Source: Conoideocrella luteorostrata (taxonomy: Eukaryota > Ascomycota > Sordariomycetes > Hypocreales > Clavicipitaceae). Taken from it: DNA of 64,000 nucleotides. Shown here piece after piece: positions 34,948-45,660 of this stretch. Position 1 is the first letter of the stretch. Every line of letters starts with the position of its first letter. The notes below the pieces were generated by a model, which was given only the letters and a program-made list of their open reading frames with translations, had not been told where the DNA came from and searched no databases. The DNA lies in NCBI GenBank assembly GCA_032433595.1, contig JASWJB010000114.1, forward strand, positions 1 through 64,000. The letters run 5' to 3'. The position numbers and the translations under genes were made by a program.

Positions 34948-35969
34948 ATGGAATACACTCAAGACGAACTAGACCGCTACCTGCAGCACATCAACTACCC
35001 CCGCTCCAAGCACCCTCAGGATGCGCTCCAGCGACTCACCGAACTCACAGCCCGACAGGTCTCCCGCGTGCCCTTCGAGTCCTTCTCCCTGCACTACTCG
35101 CCACACAAACAGCTTTGTCTCGACCCCGAGGCATTGTTTGAGAAGATTGTAGTCCACGGCAAGGGCGGGTACTGTATGGAGTTGAATGGGCTTTTCGCCG
35201 GCATGATGCGCGCCCTGGGTTATACGGTGCTGAGTGTTGGCGGACGGGTCAAGTTGCCCACGAGATGGACGGGGCTGTAAGTCGTTTTCGCCCACCTCAA
35301 TTCTTTTAGTTCGTAAAAAAGAGAACACTGCCAAGCTGTGTTGGCAGTCAATACCATGAATGATTACAGCAATTACAGAATAATGCTAACCAACGCAACT
35401 CCAGCGGCCACATGGTCAACATCGTCACCCTCAACGCAGTTCGGTACGTCGTCGACGTCGGCTTCGGCTCCCACCAGCCCATGCGGCCCATCCAGCTCAC
35501 CCCAAACCAAATATTCACCCAAATCGCCCCCCGCCGCGGGCTCCTTGAATACCGCACCCTCTCGCAGCACACAGACCCCTCCCAGCGCGTTTGGGTGTAC
35601 TCCACGCAAGAGGACCCCAGCGCCCCCTGGGAAGAGTGCAACATGTTCATCGACGCGGAGTTCTTCCGAGCCGACTACGAGGCCATGAACCTGAGCCCCA
35701 TGACCTCCCGGTCAAGTCCCTTCGTGCAGAATGTGCTTGCCATGAGGGCGATTTTGAACGAGGATACGGCCGAGGTGGATGGCGTGTATACTCTCTTTGG
35801 AAACAGGGTGAAGAGACACATGAAAAATGAGAAGGCGCAGGTAGTGGCTGAGCTGACGAACGAGGAGGAGAGAGTGAAGGCGATTGAAAAGTATTTCTTG
35901 GTGAGGCTGACGGGCCTGGAGAGGAGGGCTATCAGCGGCATGACTTCGGAATTGAAGGAGAAGCCATGA
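34948..35969 (+). CDS. Arylamine N-acetyltransferase
   Basis: Two exons (34948-35276, 35405-35969) flank a 128-nt intron and give 297 residues, close to the family's usual size. The enzyme moves an acyl group from acyl-CoA to aromatic amines or hydrazines by a ping-pong mechanism. The Cys-His-Asp triad is visible: Cys in GKGGYCMELN (about residue 76), His in GHMVNIVTLN, the first codons of exon 2, and Asp in VVDVGFGS. RVPFESFSLHYS and the N-terminal helix DELDRYLQHINY also fit the family. In Fusarium some members detoxify benzoxazolinone breakdown products or other plant amines, but nothing nearby ties this copy to such a pathway. The gene is divergent from the orphan gene and convergent with HRI1, whose stop codon lies about 70 bp away. 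Confidence 0.93.
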
Positions 35970-36039
35970 GATGAACAGGAGCAGGAGCAGGAGCATCTCT
36001 AATCAAACAAACAAATAAACAAATTATAGCATCAGGTGG

Positions 36040-36905
36040 TTATGCTACCTCTGCGACTGCCCATGATTTACCCGCTACTTTGACGTGTTCACCAACAGTA
36101 AAGGCCCCCCCATCCAGAGCCTCTTGACACGGCAGCCGGTCGGATCCCATCCTCACCGTGCAAACAGACCGCTGCTCTTTCTCCTCCCAGCACCATCTCT
36201 CGAGACTGATCTGCCCAGCAATCTTCATGAAACCCTGACAGTGCCTGCCCAGCCTCACCACCAGGCCCCTATCCGCACCGTTTTCGTACCTCAGCACCAC
36301 GCAGACATGAGCAGGGCCCCCTCCGGGCGAGACATCTTCGTCGTCCCAAACTTCCTCGTACGCAGTATCAACCCCAGTTTCGGGGTTGACCATCCGTCCC
36401 TTCTCCAGCGTCGTCCCATCCAACTGGGGGTACATGTCGCCCTCGTCGGAGGCATTTTCGGGCGCCGAGGTCCGCGAATCGATCCAATGCTCCCATCTGG
36501 AGTGCTCGACCTGCTGCCCATCTATGCAGCGAGTGCTGGACGAGGATGTTCCTGCTATGGCCCAATCTAGCCTCTCCGGAGGCAGGGCATGTCCTGTAAT
36601 GAACAGTCAGGAAGACAAGCATCTTCAGATGACACAAATAGCGCATCGTTTGTTCGCGTATTGGGGAAAATGGCAGCAGGAATGAGATTAAGAGCAGATT
36701 CCTTTTTTTTCAAAGGGGTTTATCATAAATATATTGTCAATGGAATCGATCGGACTGTACCCTGGCTCTGCCCCTCGGCATCCTTCAAAATACGCAAGTC
36801 AACAAACGTCCTCTGAGGGGATGTCAAAACAATCGTAGACGTAGGCTCCTCTGCCTCGCCCGGTAGCCACCGAATAGATTTGCGAATTGAGATACTCCCG
36901 GCCAT
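36040..36905 (-). CDS. HRI1: HRI1 family protein
   Basis: Exons 36761-36905 and 36040-36593 (minus) join across a 167-nt intron to give 232 residues, similar to the yeast protein. The first exon carries SISIRKSIRWLPGEAEEPTS and SPQRTFVDLRIL. The second carries LPPERLDWAIAGTSSSS, SRWEHWIDSRT, DEGDMYPQLDGTTLEKG and VNPETGVDTAYEEVW. These match the conserved blocks I remember for fungal Hri1. The fold is two lipocalin-like beta-barrels, and the precise role is unsettled; yeast work links it to Hrr25 and to the mitochondrial/Sec61 area. I chose the ATG at 36905 over the in-frame one at 36938 because MAGSISIRKSIRW fits the family start. At 167 nt the intron is the longest in this window. Confidence 0.92.
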
Positions 36906-37729
36906 TGGTTTTTGCAAGCCGCGAAAATTATTTTTCAAGAGATTATCTGATCGAGGTCTGAGTTGTAGAGAAGAAGTAAGCGATACGGAGGTGTCTCAGA
37001 TTAACGATTGCGATACACCGAAACCGCGTTCCGGTGCGGAGAGACCCCGCGGTCCACGGGTTCCGATCCGGTTCCAGATCTGACAGAAACGGGTCTGCGC
37101 ACCGGGCCATGGTCCATTAGCGGTAACGCAATGTCTGGTGTGACGCCAGTAATTTACAACCCTGAATGTGTCGGCCCTGCTCTCAAGCCCGCAAGATTGA
37201 AAAAAATAGCTAGCCAACTGGTGAGGTTGCGAGAATTGGGAATGTACTGCCTTCACTGGCGTAGCTGCACATCATATCGTATGTCTACAGATTCATGGTT
37301 ACGGAGTACACGACACGTATAGGGAGTCTACGAGAACACACGTCACGAAAGGCAAAGAGATTACATGCATCTCAACGTGTACGACACGTCTTGCAAAATA
37401 CGTCAAGCCGCGGAACCATCAACGCAGACACGCATTGACACTGGACGGGGTAGGATCTCTTGCAATAGCACATGGTGCCATGTCTCTTGGTCTTCTCCGG
37501 AACTCAGTCGCTGCAAATATATGGTTGTCCGCAGACCCAGCGGCTCAGCCAAAGATAGTAGGGTATCTCTCTCATCATCATCATCATCATCGAAGACAAG
37601 AAGAATACAACAGCCGTAGAATGCTCAAATCATATTTGTACAAAGCAAGATTGTTTTTTGTCTTCGTTTCTTGCGCTTTCAACATTTTTTGGGGTTTGAC
37701 ATGTTTTCAAATCGCAATAAATTCTCCTC
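36906..37729. other. 0.8-kb intergenic stretch
   Basis: This is the 5' side of HRI1 and the 3' side of the nucleoside transporter. It has a TACGGAGTA motif at 37300-37308 and a (TCA)n run at 37571-37592. No gene seen. Confidence 0.6.
37571..37592. repeat. (TCA)n microsatellite
   Basis: Seven tandem TCA units downstream of the nucleoside transporter. Confidence 0.9.
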
Positions 37730-39912
37730 TTACGGCTTCGGTGTACCGAAATTTTGAATCTGGTCAGTAATGACCAGCCCCGCAACGGCTGCTGATGTCA
37801 ATGTAGCGGTAACGCCAGAAATAAGGGCCGAAACAGCCAACTTGGAGACGTCACCGCCACGGGACGGAGCCAACTGTCCAAGAATACCAATCTGAATACC
37901 CAATGAGCCAATATTTCCGAAACCGCAAAGAGCGTAGGTGGCAATGAGACGGGAGCGGGGAGTGAGGTCTTTGTAATCGGCGCCTTTGGTGAGATCTGTA
38001 AATGCGTTGTATTCGTTCTATTGTTCACGTGATTAGTGCTGTGATATGACGGAAATTTCAAGACCGGTTCGCCATCAGTGGTGTGAGAGACAGAAGCCAT
38101 TTCACTTGGTACAACAGGCGGGTAGGGGTAGGGTAATCGCCCACTTACTGTGATGACTTTCTGAGATATGAGTCTGGCGACCAGAAGGATGTCCCCCTCA
38201 TGTCGGGGTACGCCTAAGAGGGCTGCCACGGGGTAGAGCAAGTATCCGAGAATTGTCTGAAGCGTCAAGAGAGGGTCATTGATATTGAGATAGCGGCCCC
38301 ACCAAGTTAGCAGACCGTTTATCAACCCGACGGCGGCGATGATGCAGAGCAGCGAAGCGATGATAGTTCCGCCAATCTTGATACCGAGCCAAGCACCATT
38401 GGCGAAAGCATGAAGGGCATTTTCGGCCTTGTGCTCATCGTCGTCGGGGATGACAACACGGCCAGCGGTGAGCGTCTCCTCGGTCTCGGGATACCGCAGC
38501 TTGGAAATGGCCAAAGAGGCCGGGATGGACATGATGCAAGATGATACCAAAACCTCGGCGTTCAGACCGAGCTGAATGTAGCCAACCAGTACGGAGCCAG
38601 ATATGGTGGCGAAACCGCAGGTCAAAATCTGGTGGATTTCGGCCTTGGTCATATGAGGAACGAAAGGACGGACCAACATGGCCGATTCGCCTTGACCGAT
38701 GAAGGGAGTTGCAGCAGCAACAACGGCCTCTGCACCGGACACGCCCAAGCCCCAGAAGACAAAGGTGGCCATCTTTTTGATGAACCACTGCAGGAAACCA
38801 ATGTAATAGAGGACCTGCACCAAGGAGATGAAGAAGATGATGGCGGGGATGACTCCAAAGAAAAACCAAGGAATCTGTGAGGTTGGCTCACTTGTCAAAA
38901 AGGCCACACCCTGGCGAGCAAAGCCAAGCAAGTCACCAGCACGGTCCGCAATGAACCTAAAAATGTCGTAACCGACGCCAGTTCGCAGCACAAAAAGGCC
39001 GATAATGTACTGGGAGAGCATACCAACAATCACTGTACGCCAATTGATGTGATTGCGATGCTTGCTGGTGGCATAGAAGGTAGCAATCATGATCAGCATG
39101 CCGCACAGACTAATAGCTCGGTTCCCACGTGTGTTGTCGGCAACTTCTTCAGACGCGAAACTGCCCACTAATATGACAGCCAGAGCTCCGGCAGCGCCAA
39201 CGATGGTACGATAGGCTTGCGGAATCATATTGTAGATGACCAACGCCGTGCGTTCCCAAACCCATCGAATTGCATTTGATATATGGCGGGCTGGGACGTA
39301 GTAAAACATGAGGCGGAGGGAGATGCATAGCCACACGAGAAAGGGGACGACCCAGTTCTTGTCGTTGCGGTGAAGAATGAGCGAGGCAATCCACCAACCG
39401 GTAAAGAAGAGGAAGTAGATCATGTGAAACACGTAACGATAGCGTCTGTAAAGCCGCTTGAAGCGGTTCCAGAACGAATTGATATCATCGTGTTCGGTAG
39501 AGCCAGATCCCTGGCCAGTGCTCACAACACCAGCCTCAATCTTTTCATGATCGCTATAATCGGGTGGGGTATTCAGAGCCTCGCTCTTCTTGTCGACGCC
39601 GTAATGGTTGTGAGTGGGGTGGTGAGAATGTGTGTGATCCTGAGTGGGAACGAGGGTAGGATCGGCCGTGGTGCCACAGGCGTAGACGGCATCGTCGTGA
39701 CCAGCCGCGTCGATTCGAGACGAGTGGTGTTTGTGGGCATGCGTGTGTTGGTTGGCGGGGTTCAAGGCAGGGTCCGGGTTGTAATTCATGCCTGGAGTGG
39801 GCGTGTGGTGTTGCTGATGATGCTGGTGTAGCTGCTGCTGCTGCTGCTGCTCCGGTGGGGGGGCCGCCACCACCTCATCCTTGGTGTTGGCCTGAAGGTT
39901 GTCAACGGCCAT
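37730..39912 (-). CDS. Concentrative nucleoside transporter, CNT/NupC family
   Basis: Exon 1 (38149-39912) and exon 2 (37730-38017) flank a 131-nt intron and give 683 residues. The protein should couple nucleoside uptake to a sodium or proton gradient. The first 165 residues are soluble and biased: a Gln run (EQQQQQQLHQHHQQHH), then two His-rich clusters (HTHAHKHHSSR and HTHSHHPTHNHYG). About 10-13 membrane segments follow. CNT landmarks are GVSGAEAVVAAATPFIGQGES, the MTKAEIHQILTCGFATISGSV region and, in exon 2, ATYALCGFGNIGSLGIQIG and LVITDQIQNF near the end. I chose the ATG at 39912 (MAVDNLQAN); the same frame is open upstream to 39966 with another ATG. The gene follows HRI1 on the same strand with 824 bp between them. 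Confidence 0.94.
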
Positions 39913-40915
39913 GATGCTTAAGCGCAAAGCTGCTTGCGAGAAGCAGGACTGTTGAGCTTCGCACAATGAACAAAATGCAGCTGGTTTTCACCTCGCGCTC
40001 ACTTCACTTTCTTCAGGGAAGTGAAGGAGGGTGGAATTGTGAAGAAATGCCGTAAAGGGAATCGTAGGCAAGTAAGGTCTTGTGCCTTTTTTTTTCTCCT
40101 GTCTCTTGCTCGCTGGCGCCGCAAAATCTTTTGCGACAAGCCCAGTAAACAGGTACGGCGAAAGTACTCGGGCTACGAGCACATTCGTGAAGACAAGATT
40201 GAAAAAGAAGAAGAAAACGGATCCGGTCTGGAGGACCTAACGTACCTAAGGCAGACGCAGATAGAGAAGGAGAGAGGGAAAAGAGAAGCGACTGAGGAAC
40301 TTTTTGTACTCGTTCGGCGAGCCCGCGTTGTGCGGTCCGCTCACCTCGACGAGAACCACAGGCCGAGCCTAGATACTGACTGATGCCCAGGTCGTGTGGA
40401 GAAAGTGGACTAGGCGTTTTGTGTTGAAGGCAATGAACACAATGAAGGCGATTTGGTACTATGCCAGTATTGTATACATGCCGCTGGCGGAACCACTCAC
40501 GAGACCACCACCACTCCGAGTTCTGCGGGCCAGCTGCGAGGCAAAAGAGGGGACTCGGAAATCCACCAGTCTGCGAAGGAGGAATAAGCTCGCGGCGTCG
40601 ACCAGAAGAAACCCTCGAACCATCGTCAGAACAAGTGAAGAGCTTGAGCTGCAGGGATTGGTTGGCGGGCTGGCTGGCTACCTTGCTAGCCCGGAACCCC
40701 GGACGGCGCTGGGCTAGGCTGGGCTGGCTCGAAGTCAATCCGGCCATGTGCATGGTGCCGGGGTGTCATCCCCAATCGTCCATCTTATCCGCGATGGCAG
40801 TCGCGTCGCTGTCAGTTTTTGTCTCGGTGGCCCGATTCAGCCCGCAGGGGTCCCCGGCGCCTCGCTGTTGCTGATATGCAACCAACACTGTTGATAATAC
40901 CCTTAGCTTAGGTCC

Positions 40916-41018
40916 AGCATTATCAGTATCAGTACGGAGTATCGGTGTCAGTATCGGTATCAGTATCAGTGTCAGTATCAGTCCCAGTATCAGTCCCAGT
41001 ATCAGTCCCAGTATCGGG
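40916..41018. repeat. CAGTATCAGTCC-type minisatellite
   Basis: About 100 bp of GTATCA/GTCCCA/GTGTCA hexamers, with the 12-bp unit CAGTATCAGTCC in clean tandem at the right end. One unit has become a copy of the TACGGAGTA motif (40933-40941). Confidence 0.92.
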
Positions 41019-41664
41019 ATGCCATCACTAGCCCTGATTCCAATCTTACTGCGCTGGGCGAAAGCCGAGTTCGTTCTTGGTACGCCCCGTACCTCGTACT
41101 GGTTAAGTAGTTGTAACTTTCGTTCTTTTGTCCTTTCGTCCCTCTGAGGAACATGCCACATACTCACATCACCGCGACAAATTGCCATCTGTATTGTGTT
41201 TCAAACACGTGCACCACGCACAACGTACTACTAGTAAAACACATTGGACGACCTAGAATTCCTGCTGCTGTAAAAGGGGGGGACGCCAAACAAAAAGTGC
41301 CACCACAGTTGTCCCGGCTTACCTGGAGGTGGCGTCTTCTAGTAAAGTTCCTCTGCGGCCAAGGCTTCCAACAAGCCAGTACCTGCTAGATCGAGCTGCA
41401 CGTCTCCGTTGCCCCAGATAAGGTGCAGGGAGCTTAGCGCAGGGAGCACTGCGCACTTGGCAACAGCCATTGCATATGCGTATCAGCCTTTTTGGATAGA
41501 CTGGCGTCTGGCACAGTCTGTAGGAGACAGTCAGCCGGTTGACACCTCTGCGGACTGGCGGGCGAGCGACTGACTGGCATAAATTAACGCTGCACTTCCG
41601 TTATTAAGTGCCCGCTGGTCCGGTGAAACGGAAAAACGGTGAAATTAGAGTTCAATGAATCAAT

Positions 41665-41691
41665 CAAACAACCAACCAACCAACCAACCAG
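41665..41691. repeat. (CCAA)n repeat
   Basis: Tandem CAAT/CCAA tetramers in non-coding DNA. Confidence 0.88.
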
Positions 41692-41932
41692 CCTGCGAGT
41701 GGCACTGCAGCGACGGCTTCGAAAGGGATTTGGGGCTGCACGCCTCCTGCCATGAACCAACGCCGATCTGCAACCACGCTTCGGCTAGTTAGGTTCATCG
41801 GTTGGTGCATGCAATCACAGACAGCTGATCAAGGAGCACCGTGGCCGCTGTGCGTCGGCTACATAACCATTTGGAGACGGCTCACCAAGCCTCGTTTCTA
41901 GGGGGCTTCCATTTGCGCCTTTTGACAACACC

Positions 41933-41963
41933 GACGGAGTACGGAATTTAGAGCACGGAGTAC
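41933..41963. repeat. Pair of CGGAGTAC motif variants
   Basis: GACGGAGTACGGAA and CACGGAGTAC lie about 20 bp apart in the same orientation. They are one-base variants of the TACGGAGTA family. Confidence 0.75.
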
Positions 41964-44900
41964 TGCATACCGAAGAGATATCTCAATTTTATCTTTCTGG
42001 CTGTCATTTTAGCCGCATCGCCCTGCCGAGGCCATGGGCTTAAGCAAAGGTATTAAGGACACAAGAAATAATATTGATCCAGTGTTCTGGTATCATGACC
42101 CGCATTCGACCGCGTACAGTCAAAGCTGACTCATGTCAAATCCAGTAAGTAGTCTCTTCCTCGCTCCTCCCTCAACCGCAAAGTGCCTCAAGATGTACTA
42201 AGTGTTCTTTCCTTCTGTTAACATCCAATGCATGCCGTGGTAATATGTCTTGCGACAAGGATATTCGTCTTTCTGCAAGCTGCTGACAGCTTTCCATGAA
42301 GACGCAATCCGTGTTGTACCTGTAAGCCTGCCGCAGACTTCGTTTGCGATAGCCATTTCTCCACTGCGGTCCACTCAGTCCAGATATTGGCCTGTTCTGC
42401 GGAGTAGCCAACGCCAGATAAGCAAACAGCAACCCTGTTCCTGCCAGATACGGCGAATGGATGCTATAATGCAAAACAGCTCATTGTACAATATTGCCCT
42501 TGACACGCGTTGTGTTGTCAAGATATCAATGGCTATGAACAATCAGGCAACACTTGCAATGTTACTCTTTATCCAGTGGGAAGCAGCTTTCCGCCACCGC
42601 CCCAGACCGTCGGTTCCTCTCGCGGACATGCTCAATGTCCCGCTTACCTGCAACCGCCAACAGCCAACAGCCAACAGACAACAGATCAGACGAAGTCTCT
42701 AGATTGAAACTGGTCTGGACTGGTCTGTCTGTAGTCCGTCAAGAACGTGTAGCGTCGGTCGGCTCCGACGCTGGTGGCTGCAGTTCAGCAGAGCTGTGCA
42801 GATCCAAGCATGGTTTACAGCGTGCGGAGTAGTTATAGTGGTGGCGTAGCTGGCCAGAGCCAGAAGACCCTTGGCTTCTGATTTGTCTTGCTGGTTCAAA
42901 GTGGTAGAAGCAGTTGGCTATTCGTACTGGTTGTTTCCAAACTGGCTAGTCGGCGCTAAATCCTACACCGGCCGCCGCGTGGGAACCTTTGTTCGTCTTC
43001 CATGCCGGCAAGGTACGGCTTAGTTACTGATTATCTCGATTGGGCCATGCGCAGAGTTGAGAGTAGGAAGTTGCTCTGTACAAGCATTGGCATGCCAAAG
43101 TCCAAAGCCTATTTTTGCCAATTCGAATGCAGGGCTTGTTGAGCCTCTGGGACTCGACTGGTGAGTCTTCTTTACGCCATCGCAGTTCGCTTGCACTATA
43201 AACCACTGCCAGGCTTTGTTGGCATGCAATTGCGACGACAAGCAGGTGGACAGACAGCTTATGCCATCAAGTATAGGGCACCAGGGGCAAGGGGGATGGC
43301 CGGGAGGCAGAGACTATGCAGCAGACACGCGACCTTTTGACAACATCTTGGTTGGCTCGGCGCAAACTCTCCACGCCACGGATCCTCGGCACCAGCGGGG
43401 AGAGGTCTGGGATACGAAGCACACAGCTCGCAAGAAATTTGAGTTGCGCAGTAGAGTCAAACCAAAACGTTTTGCCGGTAAGACGCTGAGATTCACCGGC
43501 CGCCATGACGCGCACTACACATTTTGAAGGAGAAGAAGTGAACATTTACTCCGTATTCTGCAAGGCATTGCAATTTTCTACCGCTCACAGGCAATGTGCG
43601 CCCCCAGATTTTGATTTTCCCACAACTTTGTTCGAAAGCGAGGGCCTAGGCTGGACCTGTGGGGCCGATAAGCGCGACCGGTGAGAAATTTGACAGCGCC
43701 GAGCTCAATGCTCTTTCTCCAACGAGTCAAGCAATCGAGAGAGAGCATTAGTTTGCCATGCCGTAGCCGACGCCAAAAGGTCTGGAGCGAGATCGAAACT
43801 AGCGGCATCGAGCCTTCAGCATTGAGCGTTAAGCATCGGACATTGAGCTGTGTCGGCTCGCCTCAAGCCGGTCAGGATACAATATACAGAGTACGGAGTA
43901 CAATTCGACGACAAAGAACGCCAACTGAGCAATCCTTGAGCAAGCGTCCGGTGGGCCACCAGGCTCAACCGCGCTTCCTTCCCCAGACCCAAGCCGCTGG
44001 TCGCACACCCGGAGCTCGCCGTACCAGAGAGCTTCCCCAGACTGCCAACCTGCCGTTTTGAATCCGAACAGCATGTCGAGTAAGTCGCAGAAGTAGCGCA
44101 GTCTGTCCGCGGCGAGCCGTCATCAGCATGCCGCCATGATCAATGCATTGTCCCGCCGCTTGAGATACCGTAACCAGCTTCTCCATGCCGCAAGCGAGTC
44201 CTGAAGCTGCAAACCGCTCGATGCTGACCAGCATTCAGTCGGACCAGCATTCAGCCGGACCAGCAGACGTCTGTCATCGGAGGTGCCCGTCACACTCCCA
44301 CTTCCCCATGCCATGTTTACCCCGGACTCCATACAAGCAAACGTAAGAGTATGGACTGCATTTCCCCAGGTCTCAATTTCTTTCCCGGTCGTGTACTCCA
44401 TTTTGCCCCAGCGGTAATAAACTAACTAGTTAGTGTTTGTGCTCCGTACCCGGCACCGGGATGCACACACACCGTTCGCTGACTGCTGCGCGAAACCCGC
44501 ATACATACCCATCTCGTCTTCAAGAGCCACTGCTGCTGCATACCATACCAGCATCCAAAATGCTCCTAGCGCCGATCTGCTCGCATCGTAGCACTCTGTA
44601 GAGCCTTACGCTACAATTGTATGTACATCTACTCATAACAACGGAGCGGGAGAGCGGTTCGTGCGACTCTGCCAACATACAATACATACCTGCAGCCTAT
44701 GCATCGACAGCACACCAGAGACTCCATCCCAATCCCCACGCGGTTGGCGATCAAGACCAGCCTGCCCTCTCCCCCGATCCATACATAACCTTGCCATTCC
44801 TCAACTAGCTATCACTAATCATGAATTGTATGCATCAAGTAAGACAGCAAGACGGTAAGACCTCTCTCCGGCAATCAGCAATGTGAACCGTCTCGATCGG

Positions 44901-45183
44901 TCCTCTCCTTGTCACCAACACAAATTTCTCAAATATCAATTCTGCCCTGCAATTTATCAACCGCAAGCCCTCGAATCTACCGCGTCGGCTACTGAACCGG
45001 AACCAGACCAAGCTGGATAAAAATAGCCTACGTAGCCGATTTGGTCTCTCCTCCCCCCCCTTCTTTTCTCTCTCCCGAGCTCCCTGTTCCGAATACTCCC
45101 AACTAGTCAGTTCTGCATTTTGCATGAGCCCGGGGTGAGGGGACCGGGGGAATGGGGAGTCGCGATTTCAATAGTTCATCAGC

Positions 45184-45201
45184 ACCCCCTCCCCCCCCCC
45201 C
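45184..45201. repeat. Poly-C tract
   Basis: A C run of at least 12 bases broken once by T. It is prone to sequencing length error. Confidence 0.85.
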
Positions 45202-45472
45202 TTTTGTGTCTTGGCACATGGCAAAAATGACAGCAACGTAATGAATACCCCGTACTTTGTTTTCTGCTTTACCCTATGGGTAATTGACATGAGGTGCTAA
45301 ATGCTCTCAGGTTGTAGCCGGGGCAGCCTCTCCGGCTGCATGTCCAGTGCCGTCGCGGCTTCTTGATGGGATATTGTAAATGGGAATAGCCGGCAAATTA
45401 TAACCTTTTCTTTTTCTTTTTCGGTTGGCTAGGAAGGATTATCATTTACGAGGACTTTACTTCAAAGTTTGA

Positions 45473-45510
45473 TCCGGCAACCGGCAACCGGCAACCGGCA
45501 ACCGGCAACC
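45473..45510. repeat. (CCGGCAA)5 heptamer array
   Basis: Five perfect tandem CCGGCAA units, about 150 bp beyond the VPS13 stop codon on its 3' side. Confidence 0.95.
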
Positions 45511-45660
45511 ACACTCACGTATTTATTCGTGCAACGTCGTGACAACAATTTGGATCAATATTTTATGCTCGTGGAATAGTTACATACATCCTTTTCAACC
45601 CATTTGCTTGGCTATACTTTGGGTCCATCTATCAATCTCCATCGATTCGTTTGCCTAACG

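Larger units (their letters stand above)
39913..45660. other. 5.7-kb stretch without a recognised gene
   Basis: This is the longest non-coding interval in the window. The 246-codon minus frame at 40013-40753 lies in the transporter's leader and has no domain or codon character. Other frames (42172-42474 minus, 42250-42702 plus, 43681-44061 plus, 44123-44401 minus) are similar. Present are a CAGTATCAGTCC minisatellite (40916-41018), a CCAA repeat (41665-41691), a poly-C run (45184-45201), a CCGGCAA heptamer array (45473-45510) and TACGGAGTA-type motifs at 40933, 41933-41963, 43547 and 43892. I saw no transposon remnants or terminal repeats. Confidence 0.5.

Noticed and set aside
37010..37090. 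GGGTTCCGATCC stretch considered as a tRNA T-arm
   Set aside because: No matching D-arm, anticodon arm or acceptor stem could be drawn around it.
40013..40753. 246-codon minus-strand frame upstream of the CNT gene
   Set aside because: It lies in the transporter's likely 5' leader and promoter, has no domain or codon character, and no supporting structure.
42172..42474. Minus-strand 100-codon frame with a signal-peptide-like start
   Set aside because: The hydrophobic stretch is short and internal, the rest looks random, and there is no splice or conservation support.
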